Assembly: GCA_035568175.1 (NCBI GenBank)
Contig: DATMON010000008.1
Coordinates: 62,001 to 126,000 of the forward strand
DNA from: AV40 sp035568175
Lineage (GTDB): Bacteria; Verrucomicrobiota; Verrucomicrobiia; Chthoniobacterales; UBA10450
DNA: 64,000 bases
Reading direction: 5' to 3'
Position 1 is the first letter of the stretch, and the number at the start of each line of letters is the position of its first letter. This document shows, piece after piece, positions 16,815 to 25,269 of the stretch. The translations under genes were made by a program, and so were the position numbers. The notes under the pieces were generated by a model, which had not been told where the DNA came from, did no database searches, and saw only the letters and a program-made list of their open reading frames with translations.

Positions 16815-17834
16815 ATGGAGCTTTCTTTTACTATCATCGGCCTCGCGGTGCTCGCCGTTTTCGGTTTCGTTTTCGCGATCGTTCTTTTCAATTTTTTCGG
16901 GATCTGGCTCCGAGCGCGCATCGCCAACGCACCGGTCGGCATGGGCAAAATGATCGGGATGCGGCTCCGGCGCGTGCCAGTTGGATTAATCGTCGACAAT
17001 CGCATCACCGCGGTGAAAGCGGGCATTGAAGTGCCGAGCGATCCGTTGGAAGCGCATTACCTTGCGGGCGGCGACGTGACTCAAGTCATCCTCGCGTTGA
17101 TCGCGGCCGACAAAGCCGGTATCTCCCTCGACTTCAATCGCGCCTGCGCGATAGATTTGGCCACGAAAGGCACCGGGAAAACGGTGCTCGAAGCCGTGCG
17201 GACAAGCATCAATCCGAAAGTCATCGACGTTCCGAATCCGACGATGGGCCGGACGACCATCGACGGTGTCGCCAAGGACGGGATCGGCGCGAAAGTGAAA
17301 GCGCGGGTGACGGTGCGCTCACATCTGGATCGATTTGTCGGCGGCGCGACCGAGGAAACAATTATCGCGCGCGTCGGCGAAGGCATCGTCAGCGCGATCG
17401 GTTCGGCCGACTCTTACAAGGACGTTCTGGAAAATCCGGATCGCATTTCAAAGGCAGTGTTGGCGAAGGGACTCGACAGTAACACGGCGTTTGAAATCCT
17501 TTCCATCGACATCGCCGACGTCGACGTAGGTGACAATATCGGCGCGAAATTGCAGAGCGAGCAAGCAGATGCCGACAAGCGTATTGCCCAGGCGAAAGCG
17601 GAAGTGCGCCGCGCAGCTGCGGTCGCAGTGGAGCAGGAAATGAAGGCCAAGACGCAGGAAATGCGCGCCAAGGTCGTCGAAGCGGAAGCGCAGGTGCCGA
17701 TGGCGATGGCGGAAGCGTTTCGCGCCGGTCACCTTGGCATCATGGATTATTACCGGATGAAAAACGTGCAAGCCGACACGTCGATGCGTGAATCGATTGC
17801 GGGAACGGACAAACCACGGACAGACGCAAGCTAA
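16815..17834 (+). CDS. floA: Flotillin-like protein FloA
   Basis: A 339-residue membrane protein of the bacterial flotillin-like (YqfA/FloA) family that organises membrane microdomains. One N-terminal hydrophobic segment (about 5-28) is followed by the SPFH-like core with RRVPVGLIVDNRI and GIEVPSDPLEAHYLAGG, then an Ala/Glu/Lys-rich coiled coil (about 235-300, AQAKAEVRRAAAVAVEQEM). ATG 16815 is chosen over an upstream in-frame ATG at 16779, whose added residues look like non-coding sequence. Followed after 13 bases by a hypothetical membrane-anchored protein gene, likely co-transcribed. Confidence 0.93.
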   Translation: MELSFTIIGLAVLAVFGFVFAIVLFNFFGIWLRARIANAPVGMGKMIGMRLRRVPVGLIVDNRITAVKAGIEVPSDPLEAHYLAGGDVTQVILALIAADKAGISLDFNRACAIDLATKGTGKTVLEAVRTSINPKVIDVPNPTMGRTTIDGVAKDGIGAKVKARVTVRSHLDRFVGGATEETIIARVGEGIVSAIGSADSYKDVLENPDRISKAVLAKGLDSNTAFEILSIDIADVDVGDNIGAKLQSEQADADKRIAQAKAEVRRAAAVAVEQEMKAKTQEMRAKVVEAEAQVPMAMAEAFRAGHLGIMDYYRMKNVQADTSMRESIAGTDKPRTDAS

Positions 17835-17847
17835 AGAAAGTAGAAAC

Positions 17848-18507
17848 ATGGCAGCGGTCCATCTCGATAATCTTATTTTTTTGCTGTTCGTCGCGCTGGC
17901 GATTTTTTTCCAAATCCTGACCAGAGCTGCAAGCAAAAGCCGCAAGCGGCCAGGCGATACAACGCGAAGATCGCCATCTCCATCGCAAATGTCTCGCCCG
18001 CTGTCGGGCGGCGCCGACGAAACAGATGAACAACGCATCCGAAAGTTTCTGGAAGCGCTTGGGCAGCCGACCACATCGAAACCTCCCTCGCCGGTTGCAC
18101 CGCGACCGACCTACCAAAAGCCGACGGTTCAACCGCACGTTCCGACACCGTTGAGATCACCGCTGCCGCCGCTGACGACGCGACCGCCAGATTTGCCGCG
18201 CGAAATCCGGCTACCACGTCAGATTCCTGCGACACGCGAAGCGAGAACTTTTCAACCAAGAGTTGCCGAGGCTGCTGCCTTCGAAGTTCAGCAAGGTCCG
18301 GCGCCGCTCGAGCCATTGCCGATCGTGAAGACAGCAGCAGAAGCATATGCGATCGCGACCAAACCGATCGCCACATCGTCGGACGTAAAAATCGATATCG
18401 CAACGTTGCTAAGATCGACGTCCGGTTTACGAGACGCGATTATCTTGCGCGAAATCTTTGGACCGCCGCGCAGCCTGCAACCGCTCGATCTGGTCGGAAG
18501 CGTTTGA
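17848..18507 (+). CDS. Membrane-anchored Pro-rich hypothetical protein
   Basis: About 219 residues from ATG 17848, which has an AAAGAAAG-type ribosome site upstream; the open frame extends back into floA. It has an N-terminal hydrophobic helix (LDNLIFLLFVALAIFFQIL) followed by a long Pro/Thr/Arg-rich low-complexity part (about 30-150) and a C-terminal segment LRDAIILREIFGPPRSL that may be a short helix. No family is recognised. It follows floA by 13 bases, so a role at the flotillin domain is possible by context only. Confidence 0.75.
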   Translation: MAAVHLDNLIFLLFVALAIFFQILTRAASKSRKRPGDTTRRSPSPSQMSRPLSGGADETDEQRIRKFLEALGQPTTSKPPSPVAPRPTYQKPTVQPHVPTPLRSPLPPLTTRPPDLPREIRLPRQIPATREARTFQPRVAEAAAFEVQQGPAPLEPLPIVKTAAEAYAIATKPIATSSDVKIDIATLLRSTSGLRDAIILREIFGPPRSLQPLDLVGSV

Positions 18508-18549
18508 GCTTCTCAGCGAAGTCCGTATTCTTTCGCTCCCTTTCGACAC

Positions 18550-18632
18550 GCCGGCGTGGCGGAATGGCAGACGCGCTGGACTCAAAATCCAGTACTGGCA
18601 ACAGTGTGTGGGTTCAAGTCCCTCCGCCGGCA
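18550..18632 (+). tRNA. tRNA-Leu (anticodon CAA)
   Basis: Acceptor arms GCCGGCG (18550-18556) and CGCCGGC (18625-18631) pair fully; discriminator A at 18632; CCA is not encoded. The anticodon stem CTGGA/TCCAG encloses CTCAAAA, giving anticodon CAA. A long variable arm and the T arm GGGTTCAAGTCCC are present. The base after the tRNA begins a truncated gene copy, which suggests past recombination at this tRNA. Confidence 0.96.
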
Positions 18633-18945
18633 CGGCACTTACAGCGTCACGTTGTTGGTCGATGGCGCGACCAAAGCGTCCATCAGCAACGTCAGAACCA
18701 AGACTGGTGAAACCCAAACCTTGAATTTTGAACTTCGAAACGGCGCGGCGGCGAGACCGTTCACCAAAGGTAAACATTATGTCTGGGTCCCTTCACAGAC
18801 TGGCAGTCATCTGGGCCAGTGGATGGAAGTCGAGGATGACGGAAGAACGATGCCGTCTGGCATGGCTGAACGTTTGAACAACCAGGGGAACGCTTTGGTG
18901 CGACAGCTTCAGGCCAAGGGCGTCGATATGCCAAGCGCCCACTAG
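18633..18945 (+). pseudogene. 5'-truncated copy of the downstream carboxypeptidase-regulatory-like gene
   Basis: Directly after the tRNA an open frame gives TYSVTLLVDGATKASISNVR and, later, HYVWVPSQTGSHLGQWMEVEDD, ending at the stop 18943-18945. This matches, with divergence, the last two-thirds of the intact gene at 19030-19569 (there YEVVLFVNRQVKASINNVK and HMIYVPAETGSNLSGRWVEVDD). The signal peptide and first beta strands are missing; the open frame runs back into the tRNA, so there is no plausible start. I infer a remnant of a tandem duplication cut at the tRNA end. Confidence 0.8.
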
Positions 18946-19029
18946 GATTAGTAATTTGAAGAATTTATACCGGATTCAATCCGACATGCTTGCACAACGC
19001 AAAAATCTCGTCTAAAGTACTTGACCCTT

Positions 19030-19569
19030 ATGACTATTAAATCGCTCCAAATCTGTTTCGCGTCGTTACTTGTTTCTGCCGTCGCCGCATCGGCGTCGGA
19101 CCCTGTTGGCTCTGGCAGGCTGCAAGGCGTTGTCAAGGATTCCAAGGGTCAGCCCGTCGTAGGTGCCGAAGTACATCTTCAAGCTAAAGACGGAAGCGGG
19201 CTCCAGAAAATTGTCCGGACTGATTCGACTGGACAATACGGTGTGGGCAAACTGCCGAACACCGACTACGAAGTGGTTCTTTTCGTTAACCGCCAAGTCA
19301 AGGCGTCCATTAACAATGTGAAGGTTTTGAGCGACAAGCCAACCCAACTGGATTTCAAGCTGAGCGGCCAATTCGCGGCCAACAAGGTGAGCAAGCACAC
19401 TCACATGATTTACGTTCCGGCGGAAACCGGAAGTAATCTGAGCGGCCGATGGGTCGAAGTCGATGATAACACCGGCCCGGCCGCGGCGGCTGGAACAGGT
19501 GAGGTAATAAAGCTCAATGGCGCAGCGCTCAGGCAGATGCAGACTGGCGGGTACACCGGCGGTAACTAA
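19030..19569 (+). CDS. Secreted carboxypeptidase-regulatory-like (CnaB-type) domain protein
   Basis: About 179 residues. ATG 19030 is preferred over TTG 19021. Signal peptide ends near VAASA; then RLQGVVKDSKGQPVVGAEVHL and TGQYGVGKLPNTDYEVVLF form a single carboxypeptidase-regulatory-like/CnaB beta sandwich. The C-terminal 70 residues (HTHMIYVPAETGSNLSGRW) are not a known domain but are shared with the truncated copy just upstream. Probably periplasmic or surface located; function unknown. A strong hairpin terminator follows at 19591. Confidence 0.8.
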   Translation: MTIKSLQICFASLLVSAVAASASDPVGSGRLQGVVKDSKGQPVVGAEVHLQAKDGSGLQKIVRTDSTGQYGVGKLPNTDYEVVLFVNRQVKASINNVKVLSDKPTQLDFKLSGQFAANKVSKHTHMIYVPAETGSNLSGRWVEVDDNTGPAAAAGTGEVIKLNGAALRQMQTGGYTGGN

Positions 19570-19590
19570 GGTTTAACCATCCACGATTTC

Positions 19591-19622
19591 AAAACGCGCG
19601 GCTACGGCCGCGCGTTTTTTTT
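19591..19622. terminator. Rho-independent terminator, usable in both directions
   Basis: Arms AAACGCGCGGC and GCCGCGCGTTT with a 4-base TACG loop, followed by a run of T. It lies between the convergent secreted-protein gene (plus) and the ammonium transporter gene (minus), with A residues on the left arm, so it can serve both. Confidence 0.92.
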
Positions 19623-19649
19623 ACAAGCAATCCTTTCGGGAAAGAGCCG

Positions 19650-21113
19650 CTAGCCCGAAACCATGTAACCTTCTTCGCCGTGCTCGTTGATGTCGAGACC
19701 TTGCCGCTCGATCTCGGGAGCAATCCGCAGACCGATAAAGGCGTTCACCAGCGAGCCAATAATGGCGCTTGCCGTGATCGCGAGCAAAATCGTGAGCACG
19801 ATCGCTTTTAGTTGTTCGAGCCACAGCATGCGGCCCACAATATTCGCGAGCCCGTTCTGCGTAGCCGCAGTTCCGGAAAGATTTGCATTCACCTGCGCGG
19901 TCGCGAGCAGGCCGGTGAGAAATGCGCCGAGTGTCCCTCCGACTGCGTGCACCCCAAACGTGTCGAGTGCGTCGTCATAGTGGAACCACGATTTTAATTT
20001 TGTACAGGCAAAAAATGGAATAATACCGGCGAGGACACCGATGATGATCGCGCCGGTCGCATCGACGTAACCACACGCAGGGGTAATCACGACCAACCCA
20101 CCAACCGCGCCGGAACAAAATCCGAGGACGCTGGCTTTGCCACGCAATGCGTACTCCAACATCGCCCAGGTAAAAGATGCGACTGCAGTGGCAAGCGTTG
20201 TGGTCATGAACGCGTTCGCCGCGATGCCATCGGCGCCCAGCGCGCTCCCGGCGTTAAAACCGTACCAACCGACCCAAAGCATTCCGGCACCGACCATGCA
20301 CAGCACCATGCTGTGTGGCGCCATGATTTCTTTGCGGAAACCCAGCCGCGGCCCGAGCAGAGCGCAAAGGACCAGAGCCGACCAACCGGACGACATGTGC
20401 ACTACTGTCCCGCCGGCAAAATCGATCGCAGTAATCTTCGCGCGCGGATTCCAAACACCGTTCATCCATCCGTCAATTCCCCAAACCATGTGCGCGAGTG
20501 GAAAATAAACGGCGAACATCCAAACGCCCACGAAGACGAGCACGGCGGCAAATCTGATTCGTTCTGCGACCGCGCCGATGATCAGGGCCGGAGTGATGAT
20601 TGCGAACATCAGCTGATACATCGCGAAAATATTTTGCGATACCCAGTAGGAATAATCTCCGTTGGGCTGGGCATCGACCCCGCGCAGAAATGCAAACTTC
20701 AAACCGCCGATGAACGGCGAGCCGCGCGAAAAAACGAGCGAATATCCGACCGCCCACCAAATAATCGCGACCAATCCTGCGATGCCGAGACATTGGGCCA
20801 GGACCGACAACACGTTTTTTTGCCGGACGAGTCCGCCATAAAACAGCGCCAATCCAGGCAGGGTCATAAAAAGAACCAGCGCTGACGCGGTCATCATCCA
20901 GCCGTTGTGACCGGGACCGGAGCCGGAAATGTTGGAAGCGCTTTTCGCGTTGGCCAAATCCGAGCCGCGTGCGGAATTGTTTACGTAAGCTTCGAGATCG
21001 GACACCCGTTGCTCGAGCGATGGAGACGCGCTCGGTGTCACCGTCGAGGTTTGCCCCCGCGAAACGTTCGTGAAAAGCAAAACTGCTCCGAAAATAAAAA
21101 TGCGAATGAACAT
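19650..21113 (-). CDS. amt: Ammonium transporter with N-terminal extension
   Basis: A 487-residue Amt/MEP/Rh channel for ammonium. A cleavable-looking signal (MFIRIFIFGAVLLFTNVSRG) and a periplasmic stretch of about 50 residues precede eleven membrane helices that start with MTASALVLFMTLPGLALFYGG. The twin-histidine pore residues are in GGTVVHMSSG and DTFGVHAVGGT. It lacks an adjacent glnK gene. A copy of AAGATCGACA sits in its leader (21151). The next plus-strand gene, a receptor kinase, starts 114 bases away, divergent. Confidence 0.94.
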   Translation of the reverse strand: MFIRIFIFGAVLLFTNVSRGQTSTVTPSASPSLEQRVSDLEAYVNNSARGSDLANAKSASNISGSGPGHNGWMMTASALVLFMTLPGLALFYGGLVRQKNVLSVLAQCLGIAGLVAIIWWAVGYSLVFSRGSPFIGGLKFAFLRGVDAQPNGDYSYWVSQNIFAMYQLMFAIITPALIIGAVAERIRFAAVLVFVGVWMFAVYFPLAHMVWGIDGWMNGVWNPRAKITAIDFAGGTVVHMSSGWSALVLCALLGPRLGFRKEIMAPHSMVLCMVGAGMLWVGWYGFNAGSALGADGIAANAFMTTTLATAVASFTWAMLEYALRGKASVLGFCSGAVGGLVVITPACGYVDATGAIIIGVLAGIIPFFACTKLKSWFHYDDALDTFGVHAVGGTLGAFLTGLLATAQVNANLSGTAATQNGLANIVGRMLWLEQLKAIVLTILLAITASAIIGSLVNAFIGLRIAPEIERQGLDINEHGEEGYMVSG

Positions 21114-21227
21114 GTCGATCCGGCGCGCCAGCTAATAGACCTGCGCACCGAAGATCGACAAGGAAAACTCCGCCACCAATCTGATTTTATTCTTTATACG
21201 CATTTTGCAGGTCGTTAAGCTCGCCGT

Positions 21228-24200
21228 GTGGGTGACGCTATTCCCGGTGCCGGGCTGGACGCGACGCTCCGTGATTTTTCCGGCGGACAGAAGATCTTCA
21301 ATCGTTACACGCTGACCAAAGTGCTCGGGCGCGGTGGGATGGGGATTGTCTGGCTGGCCCGCGACGACGAGCTGGAACGCGACGTGGCGCTGAAGTTTCT
21401 TCCCGAACTGCTCGTGCTCGATCGCGGAGTCTTGGGCGACCTCAAGCGCGAAACAAAGCGAAGTCTGGAGCTGACGCACAAAAACATCGTGCGCATTTAC
21501 GATTTTGTTCACGACGATATTTCTGGCGCGATCTCGATGGAATTCATCGATGGCGATACGCTTTCCAATTTGCGCGCCGACCAGCCAAACAAGGTTTTCG
21601 AACCGGCAGACTTGAAGGACATGCTGACTCAGCTCTGCGACGCACTTGACTACGCACACAACCATGCCGGCATCGTTCACCGCGATCTCAAGCCGGCGAA
21701 TTTAATGGTGAACAAACGCAGCCAGTTGAAGATCGCCGATTTTGGAATAGCGCGAAGTCTGAGCGACTCGATGAGCATGCTGACGCACGCGCACGGAACG
21801 AGCGGCACACTCGTTTACATGAGTCCGCAACAACTCGACGGCGAACGCGGCACGCACCTCGACGACGTCTATTCGGTCGGCGCGACCATTTACGAACTGA
21901 TTACTAGCAGACCGCCGTTTTATTCCGGAAACATTGATCGGCAGATTCATGAAAAGATTCCGCCATTGATGGCTCAACGTCGTAAAGACCTCGACGTCGG
22001 GGGAAACCCGATTCCACAAGAGTGGGAGGAAACGATTGCGGCGTGTTTGGCGAAAGATCCTGCCAAGAGACCGCAGTCCGTTTCTGAAGTTGCTCACCGT
22101 CTGCAACTCGCATCACAACAACTGCAAACGATTCCATCATCTCGCGAAATCTCTTCCCGAAAAAAGGGATTGATTGCGGTTTGTGTCTTCCTCGTTGTGC
22201 TCGCAGGAGCGACCGCATGGATTTTATTTTCCCATCATAAGCAAGCGCCTGTCACCGAAGCATCGACGACCGTTTCCGAAGCAGAAGCTGGGAAAGAGTA
22301 CGTTCTCGGCTCACAATATTTTCGGGGTGGGGGCGATGTTCTAATCGACCATAAGAAAGCATTTCAACGCTTCACGCGATCCGCAGAGAATGGATTCCCA
22401 GAGGCTCAAGCGCGATTGGCCGACATGTATGAGCTTGACGTCGTTTCTCAGGACATTGTCCTCAAGGACAAAGCGAAAGCCGCTGACTGGGCAAAAAAAG
22501 CCCTTGCCAGTGGTTTGGAAGCAAAAGCAGAGCGCGGGGCTGCAGGCGCGGAATACGAACTTGCCAGCCTGTACTTTTTGGGTCTTGGCGTCGCAAGGGA
22601 TGAAACAAAAGCGGCAAGCCTGGCTCAAAGCGCAGCCGACCATGGAAACATCGATGCCAAGAGACTTCTGGGATACTTCTATCTTCATGGGCGTGGTGTA
22701 AAGAACGACGAGAATAAAGGGGAGACGTATCTTCGAGAAGCCGCCGCAGAGAATGTAGCACCCGCCCAGAATCTGCTCGGCCTCCAATACAAAGATAAGG
22801 ATCCCACGAAAGCCGCCGAAATGTTTCGTCGTGCCGCTGAGCAAGGCAATGCCAGTGCCCAATATTTTCTTGGCGACCTCTATGAAAAAGGAAAAGGGGT
22901 CGAGCAGAGCTATGTCAGAGCAGCGGAGTACTATCAAAAATCCGCCGACCACATGTTTTGGGCCGGGCTTTGTTCTCTGGCCGCGCTCTACGAGAAAGGC
23001 AATGGTGTGCCAAAAGATCTAAGCAAGGCCACAGCATTGTATCAAAAGGCGGCCGATCAGGGTATACAACAAGCGAAGGATAACCTTCGCCGTCTTGAGC
23101 AAACGCAGTCGTCTGTCGCTTCTGTCACCCCAAGCGTGGCCGCGCCTTCCACTCCGAGCGCACCTTCAGGGACATTACCCTTCGCCCTGAATGCCGGCTA
23201 CAACCCCGCGATAGCATTCGTAGATATGAATCGTGTCTTCAAGGAATACACGAAGACCAAAGATGCGGAAGAAAAGATAAATGAAGCCAAAGCTCAGGCT
23301 AAACGTGAATACGACGATCGCTCAAACGCTTACAAGAAGGCGCTCGATGAGATAAACTATCTGAACAAGCAGCTCGATTCGAGCGGGCTAAGTGCTGATG
23401 CCAAATCAAGGACGGCGCGAGATCGAGATAACAAAATCGCGAACATCAAAAATATGGAACGAGAGGTAACCGAGTTCCGCACGACTCGCGAGAAACAGCT
23501 TCAAGAACAGACAACCAGGATGCGAGAAGGAATCGTGTCCGAGATGAGAGCAAAAATCGGATCACTCGATGCGCGAGCCAATAATCTGATCTTTGACAAG
23601 AGCGGCAACAGCCTCAATGGCGTTCCCGTTATCTTATTCAGCCCAAGCAACGGGGACGCGAGCAATGCGGTCGTGGCGGGGCTTAATCAAAACCGAGCGG
23701 ATCAATTACTATCAATGAAGCCGGTTTCGGTAGGTCTCGTAGATATGAATCGGATTTTCAGAGCGTACAACCGCACCAAGGACGCCGAGTCAAAAATCAA
23801 TCAGGCCAAGGGTGCCGCGAAAAAGGATTACGATGATCGCGCGGCGTTTTATCAGAAGGCTCTCGACGAAATCAACAGCTTAAACAAGCAGATCGATTCG
23901 AGCGGCCTAAGTGGTGATGCCAAATCAAGGATGGCGCGAGACCGAGATAACAAAATCGCGAACGTGAAGAAGATGGAAAAGGAAATAACGGAGTTCAAGA
24001 CCACGCGGGAAAAGCAACTCCAGGATCAGGCGCTCAAAATGCGGGAAGGAATCGTCGCAGAAATAACCAAGTTAATTGCAAGCGGGTTAGCCATGATCAA
24101 CGACGGTTTAATAATCGACGTTAGCGGTAATAGTAAGAACGGCGTGCCCGTCGTGGTGTATTCCGAAGGCATTCCTGATTTTTCCAATTACGTTATTTCT

Positions 24201-24749
24201 GCGTTAAATCAGAACAAACCTTCTACGACTTTCTCTCAGCTGGTCTCCTCGGCAAGCGCGCGCTTTGGAATCGTCGATATGAACCGCGCCTTTAAGCAGT
24301 GGCCCGACACCAAGGAAGCCGAAGCGAAAATTAACGACGCCAAAGCTCAGGCTAAACGTGAATACGACGATCGCGCTAACGCCTACAAAAAGGCGCTTGA
24401 TGAGATAAACAGTCTAAACACACAACTAAACGCCCCTGGCTTGGACACCAACGCCAGGTCCACTAAAGCACGCGAACGTGACAACAAGATATTGAATATC
24501 AAAAATATGGAACGAGAGATAAACGAGTTCCGCACGTCGCGCGAAAAACAGCTCCAGGAGGACGCTCTCAAAATGCGAGAGGGCATCGTGTTAAAAATCA
24601 GGGCCACGGTAAATCAAATCGCGGAGGCGGATCGATGCAATCTGGTCCTTGATTCGAGCGGAAACAGCCTAAATGACGTTCCTATCGTCCTGCTTTCACG
24701 CGACGTTCCAGATATTACTGACAAGGTTCTCGCTGCTGCTCAGCGTTGA
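21228..24749 (+). CDS. Ser/Thr kinase with Sel1 repeats and three OmpH-like domains
   Basis: A 1173-residue single-pass receptor-type kinase, starting GTG 21228. Residues about 22-292 are a Hanks-type kinase: GRGGMGIVW glycine loop, VALKFLP lysine, HRDLKPANLM catalytic loop and DFGIARS. A membrane helix is at about 313-334 (IAVCVFLVVLAGATAWILF). Outside follow Sel1-type repeats (about 355-621) and three repeats of about 175 residues, at 662, 835 and 1012, each beginning VDMNR.F and continuing as a Lys/Glu-rich coiled coil with RDNKI.N.K.ME, like the periplasmic chaperone Skp/OmpH. All kinase catalytic residues are present; targets are unknown. A broken copy of its 5' end follows. Confidence 0.9.
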   Translation: MGDAIPGAGLDATLRDFSGGQKIFNRYTLTKVLGRGGMGIVWLARDDELERDVALKFLPELLVLDRGVLGDLKRETKRSLELTHKNIVRIYDFVHDDISGAISMEFIDGDTLSNLRADQPNKVFEPADLKDMLTQLCDALDYAHNHAGIVHRDLKPANLMVNKRSQLKIADFGIARSLSDSMSMLTHAHGTSGTLVYMSPQQLDGERGTHLDDVYSVGATIYELITSRPPFYSGNIDRQIHEKIPPLMAQRRKDLDVGGNPIPQEWEETIAACLAKDPAKRPQSVSEVAHRLQLASQQLQTIPSSREISSRKKGLIAVCVFLVVLAGATAWILFSHHKQAPVTEASTTVSEAEAGKEYVLGSQYFRGGGDVLIDHKKAFQRFTRSAENGFPEAQARLADMYELDVVSQDIVLKDKAKAADWAKKALASGLEAKAERGAAGAEYELASLYFLGLGVARDETKAASLAQSAADHGNIDAKRLLGYFYLHGRGVKNDENKGETYLREAAAENVAPAQNLLGLQYKDKDPTKAAEMFRRAAEQGNASAQYFLGDLYEKGKGVEQSYVRAAEYYQKSADHMFWAGLCSLAALYEKGNGVPKDLSKATALYQKAADQGIQQAKDNLRRLEQTQSSVASVTPSVAAPSTPSAPSGTLPFALNAGYNPAIAFVDMNRVFKEYTKTKDAEEKINEAKAQAKREYDDRSNAYKKALDEINYLNKQLDSSGLSADAKSRTARDRDNKIANIKNMEREVTEFRTTREKQLQEQTTRMREGIVSEMRAKIGSLDARANNLIFDKSGNSLNGVPVILFSPSNGDASNAVVAGLNQNRADQLLSMKPVSVGLVDMNRIFRAYNRTKDAESKINQAKGAAKKDYDDRAAFYQKALDEINSLNKQIDSSGLSGDAKSRMARDRDNKIANVKKMEKEITEFKTTREKQLQDQALKMREGIVAEITKLIASGLAMINDGLIIDVSGNSKNGVPVVVYSEGIPDFSNYVISALNQNKPSTTFSQLVSSASARFGIVDMNRAFKQWPDTKEAEAKINDAKAQAKREYDDRANAYKKALDEINSLNTQLNAPGLDTNARSTKARERDNKILNIKNMEREINEFRTSREKQLQEDALKMREGIVLKIRATVNQIAEADRCNLVLDSSGNSLNDVPIVLLSRDVPDITDKVLAAAQR

Positions 24750-24821
24750 TCGGGTGTCAATGAGTCGCGGTGAGTCGAGTTCTATTCTTATCCAGATCTT
24801 GCGGATTGCTAAGGTGGCAAA

Positions 24822-25010
24822 GTGAGCGACGCCACTTCCGGCGCCGGACTAGACGCCACGCTGCGAGATTTTTCAGGCGGACAAAAAGTATTCAATCGTT
24901 ACACGCTAATCAGAACCCTCGGCCGGGCGGGATGGGCATTGTCTGGCTAGCGCACGACGATGTGTTGGACCGAGACGTCGCGCTGACGTTTTACCCGAGA
25001 TTATTATCCA
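24822..25010 (+). pseudogene. Decayed copy of the 5' end of the upstream kinase gene
   Basis: From GTG 24822 the translation SDATSGAGLDATLRDFSGGQ and then VFNRYTLIRTLGR repeats residues 2-39 of the kinase gene above. One base is then missing inside the glycine loop; in the shifted frame MGIVWLAHDDVLDRDVALTF continues the match, with the catalytic Lys codon changed to Thr. Similarity stops near 25010. The remainder of a kinase is absent, so this is a truncated, frame-shifted tandem duplicate. Confidence 0.88.
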
Positions 25011-25181
25011 CGATCGTTATGCGCCACGACAAGATTGGCAGTACAACGTAAGTGGAGCGGAACTAACAACTGGAAGTTGGGTTTATCGCCGTAAACAATA
25101 AGGTTTCGGCGTCCCAGTAATTTTTCCATTTCCATCTTAACAAACTGGAGTGGCTTGCCAGACGTTCGAGCTACGGGAAAA

Positions 25182-25253
25182 CTCCGACGAGCGGGCGCTT
25201 TCGCCCCGAACCCTTTCGGGGTGTGGTCGACTTAGCTAGGGCGCTCGGCGGAG
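25182..25253. other. Structured element with outer stem and two hairpins
   Basis: CTCCGACGAGCG (25182-25193) pairs with CGCTCGGCGGAG (25242-25253) with one mismatch. Inside lie two small hairpins: GGGCG-CTTT-CGCCC and CCCCGAA-CCCT-TTCGGGG. The resulting branched shape of 72 bases lies between the kinase pseudogene and the 3' end of the PDZ gene. It may be a repeat element, a terminator, or a structured RNA; there is no protein frame. The rest of 24750-25269 outside this and the pseudogene shows nothing recognisable. Confidence 0.6.
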
Positions 25254-25269
25254 TCTCTCTCTGCCAAAA

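Noticed and set aside
18458..18724. Open frame running across tRNA-Leu(CAA)
   Set aside because: It overlaps a complete tRNA gene and its translation has no coding character.
25182..25253. tRNA-like cloverleaf
   Set aside because: Length is close but there is no anticodon arm, T-arm consensus or CCA end.
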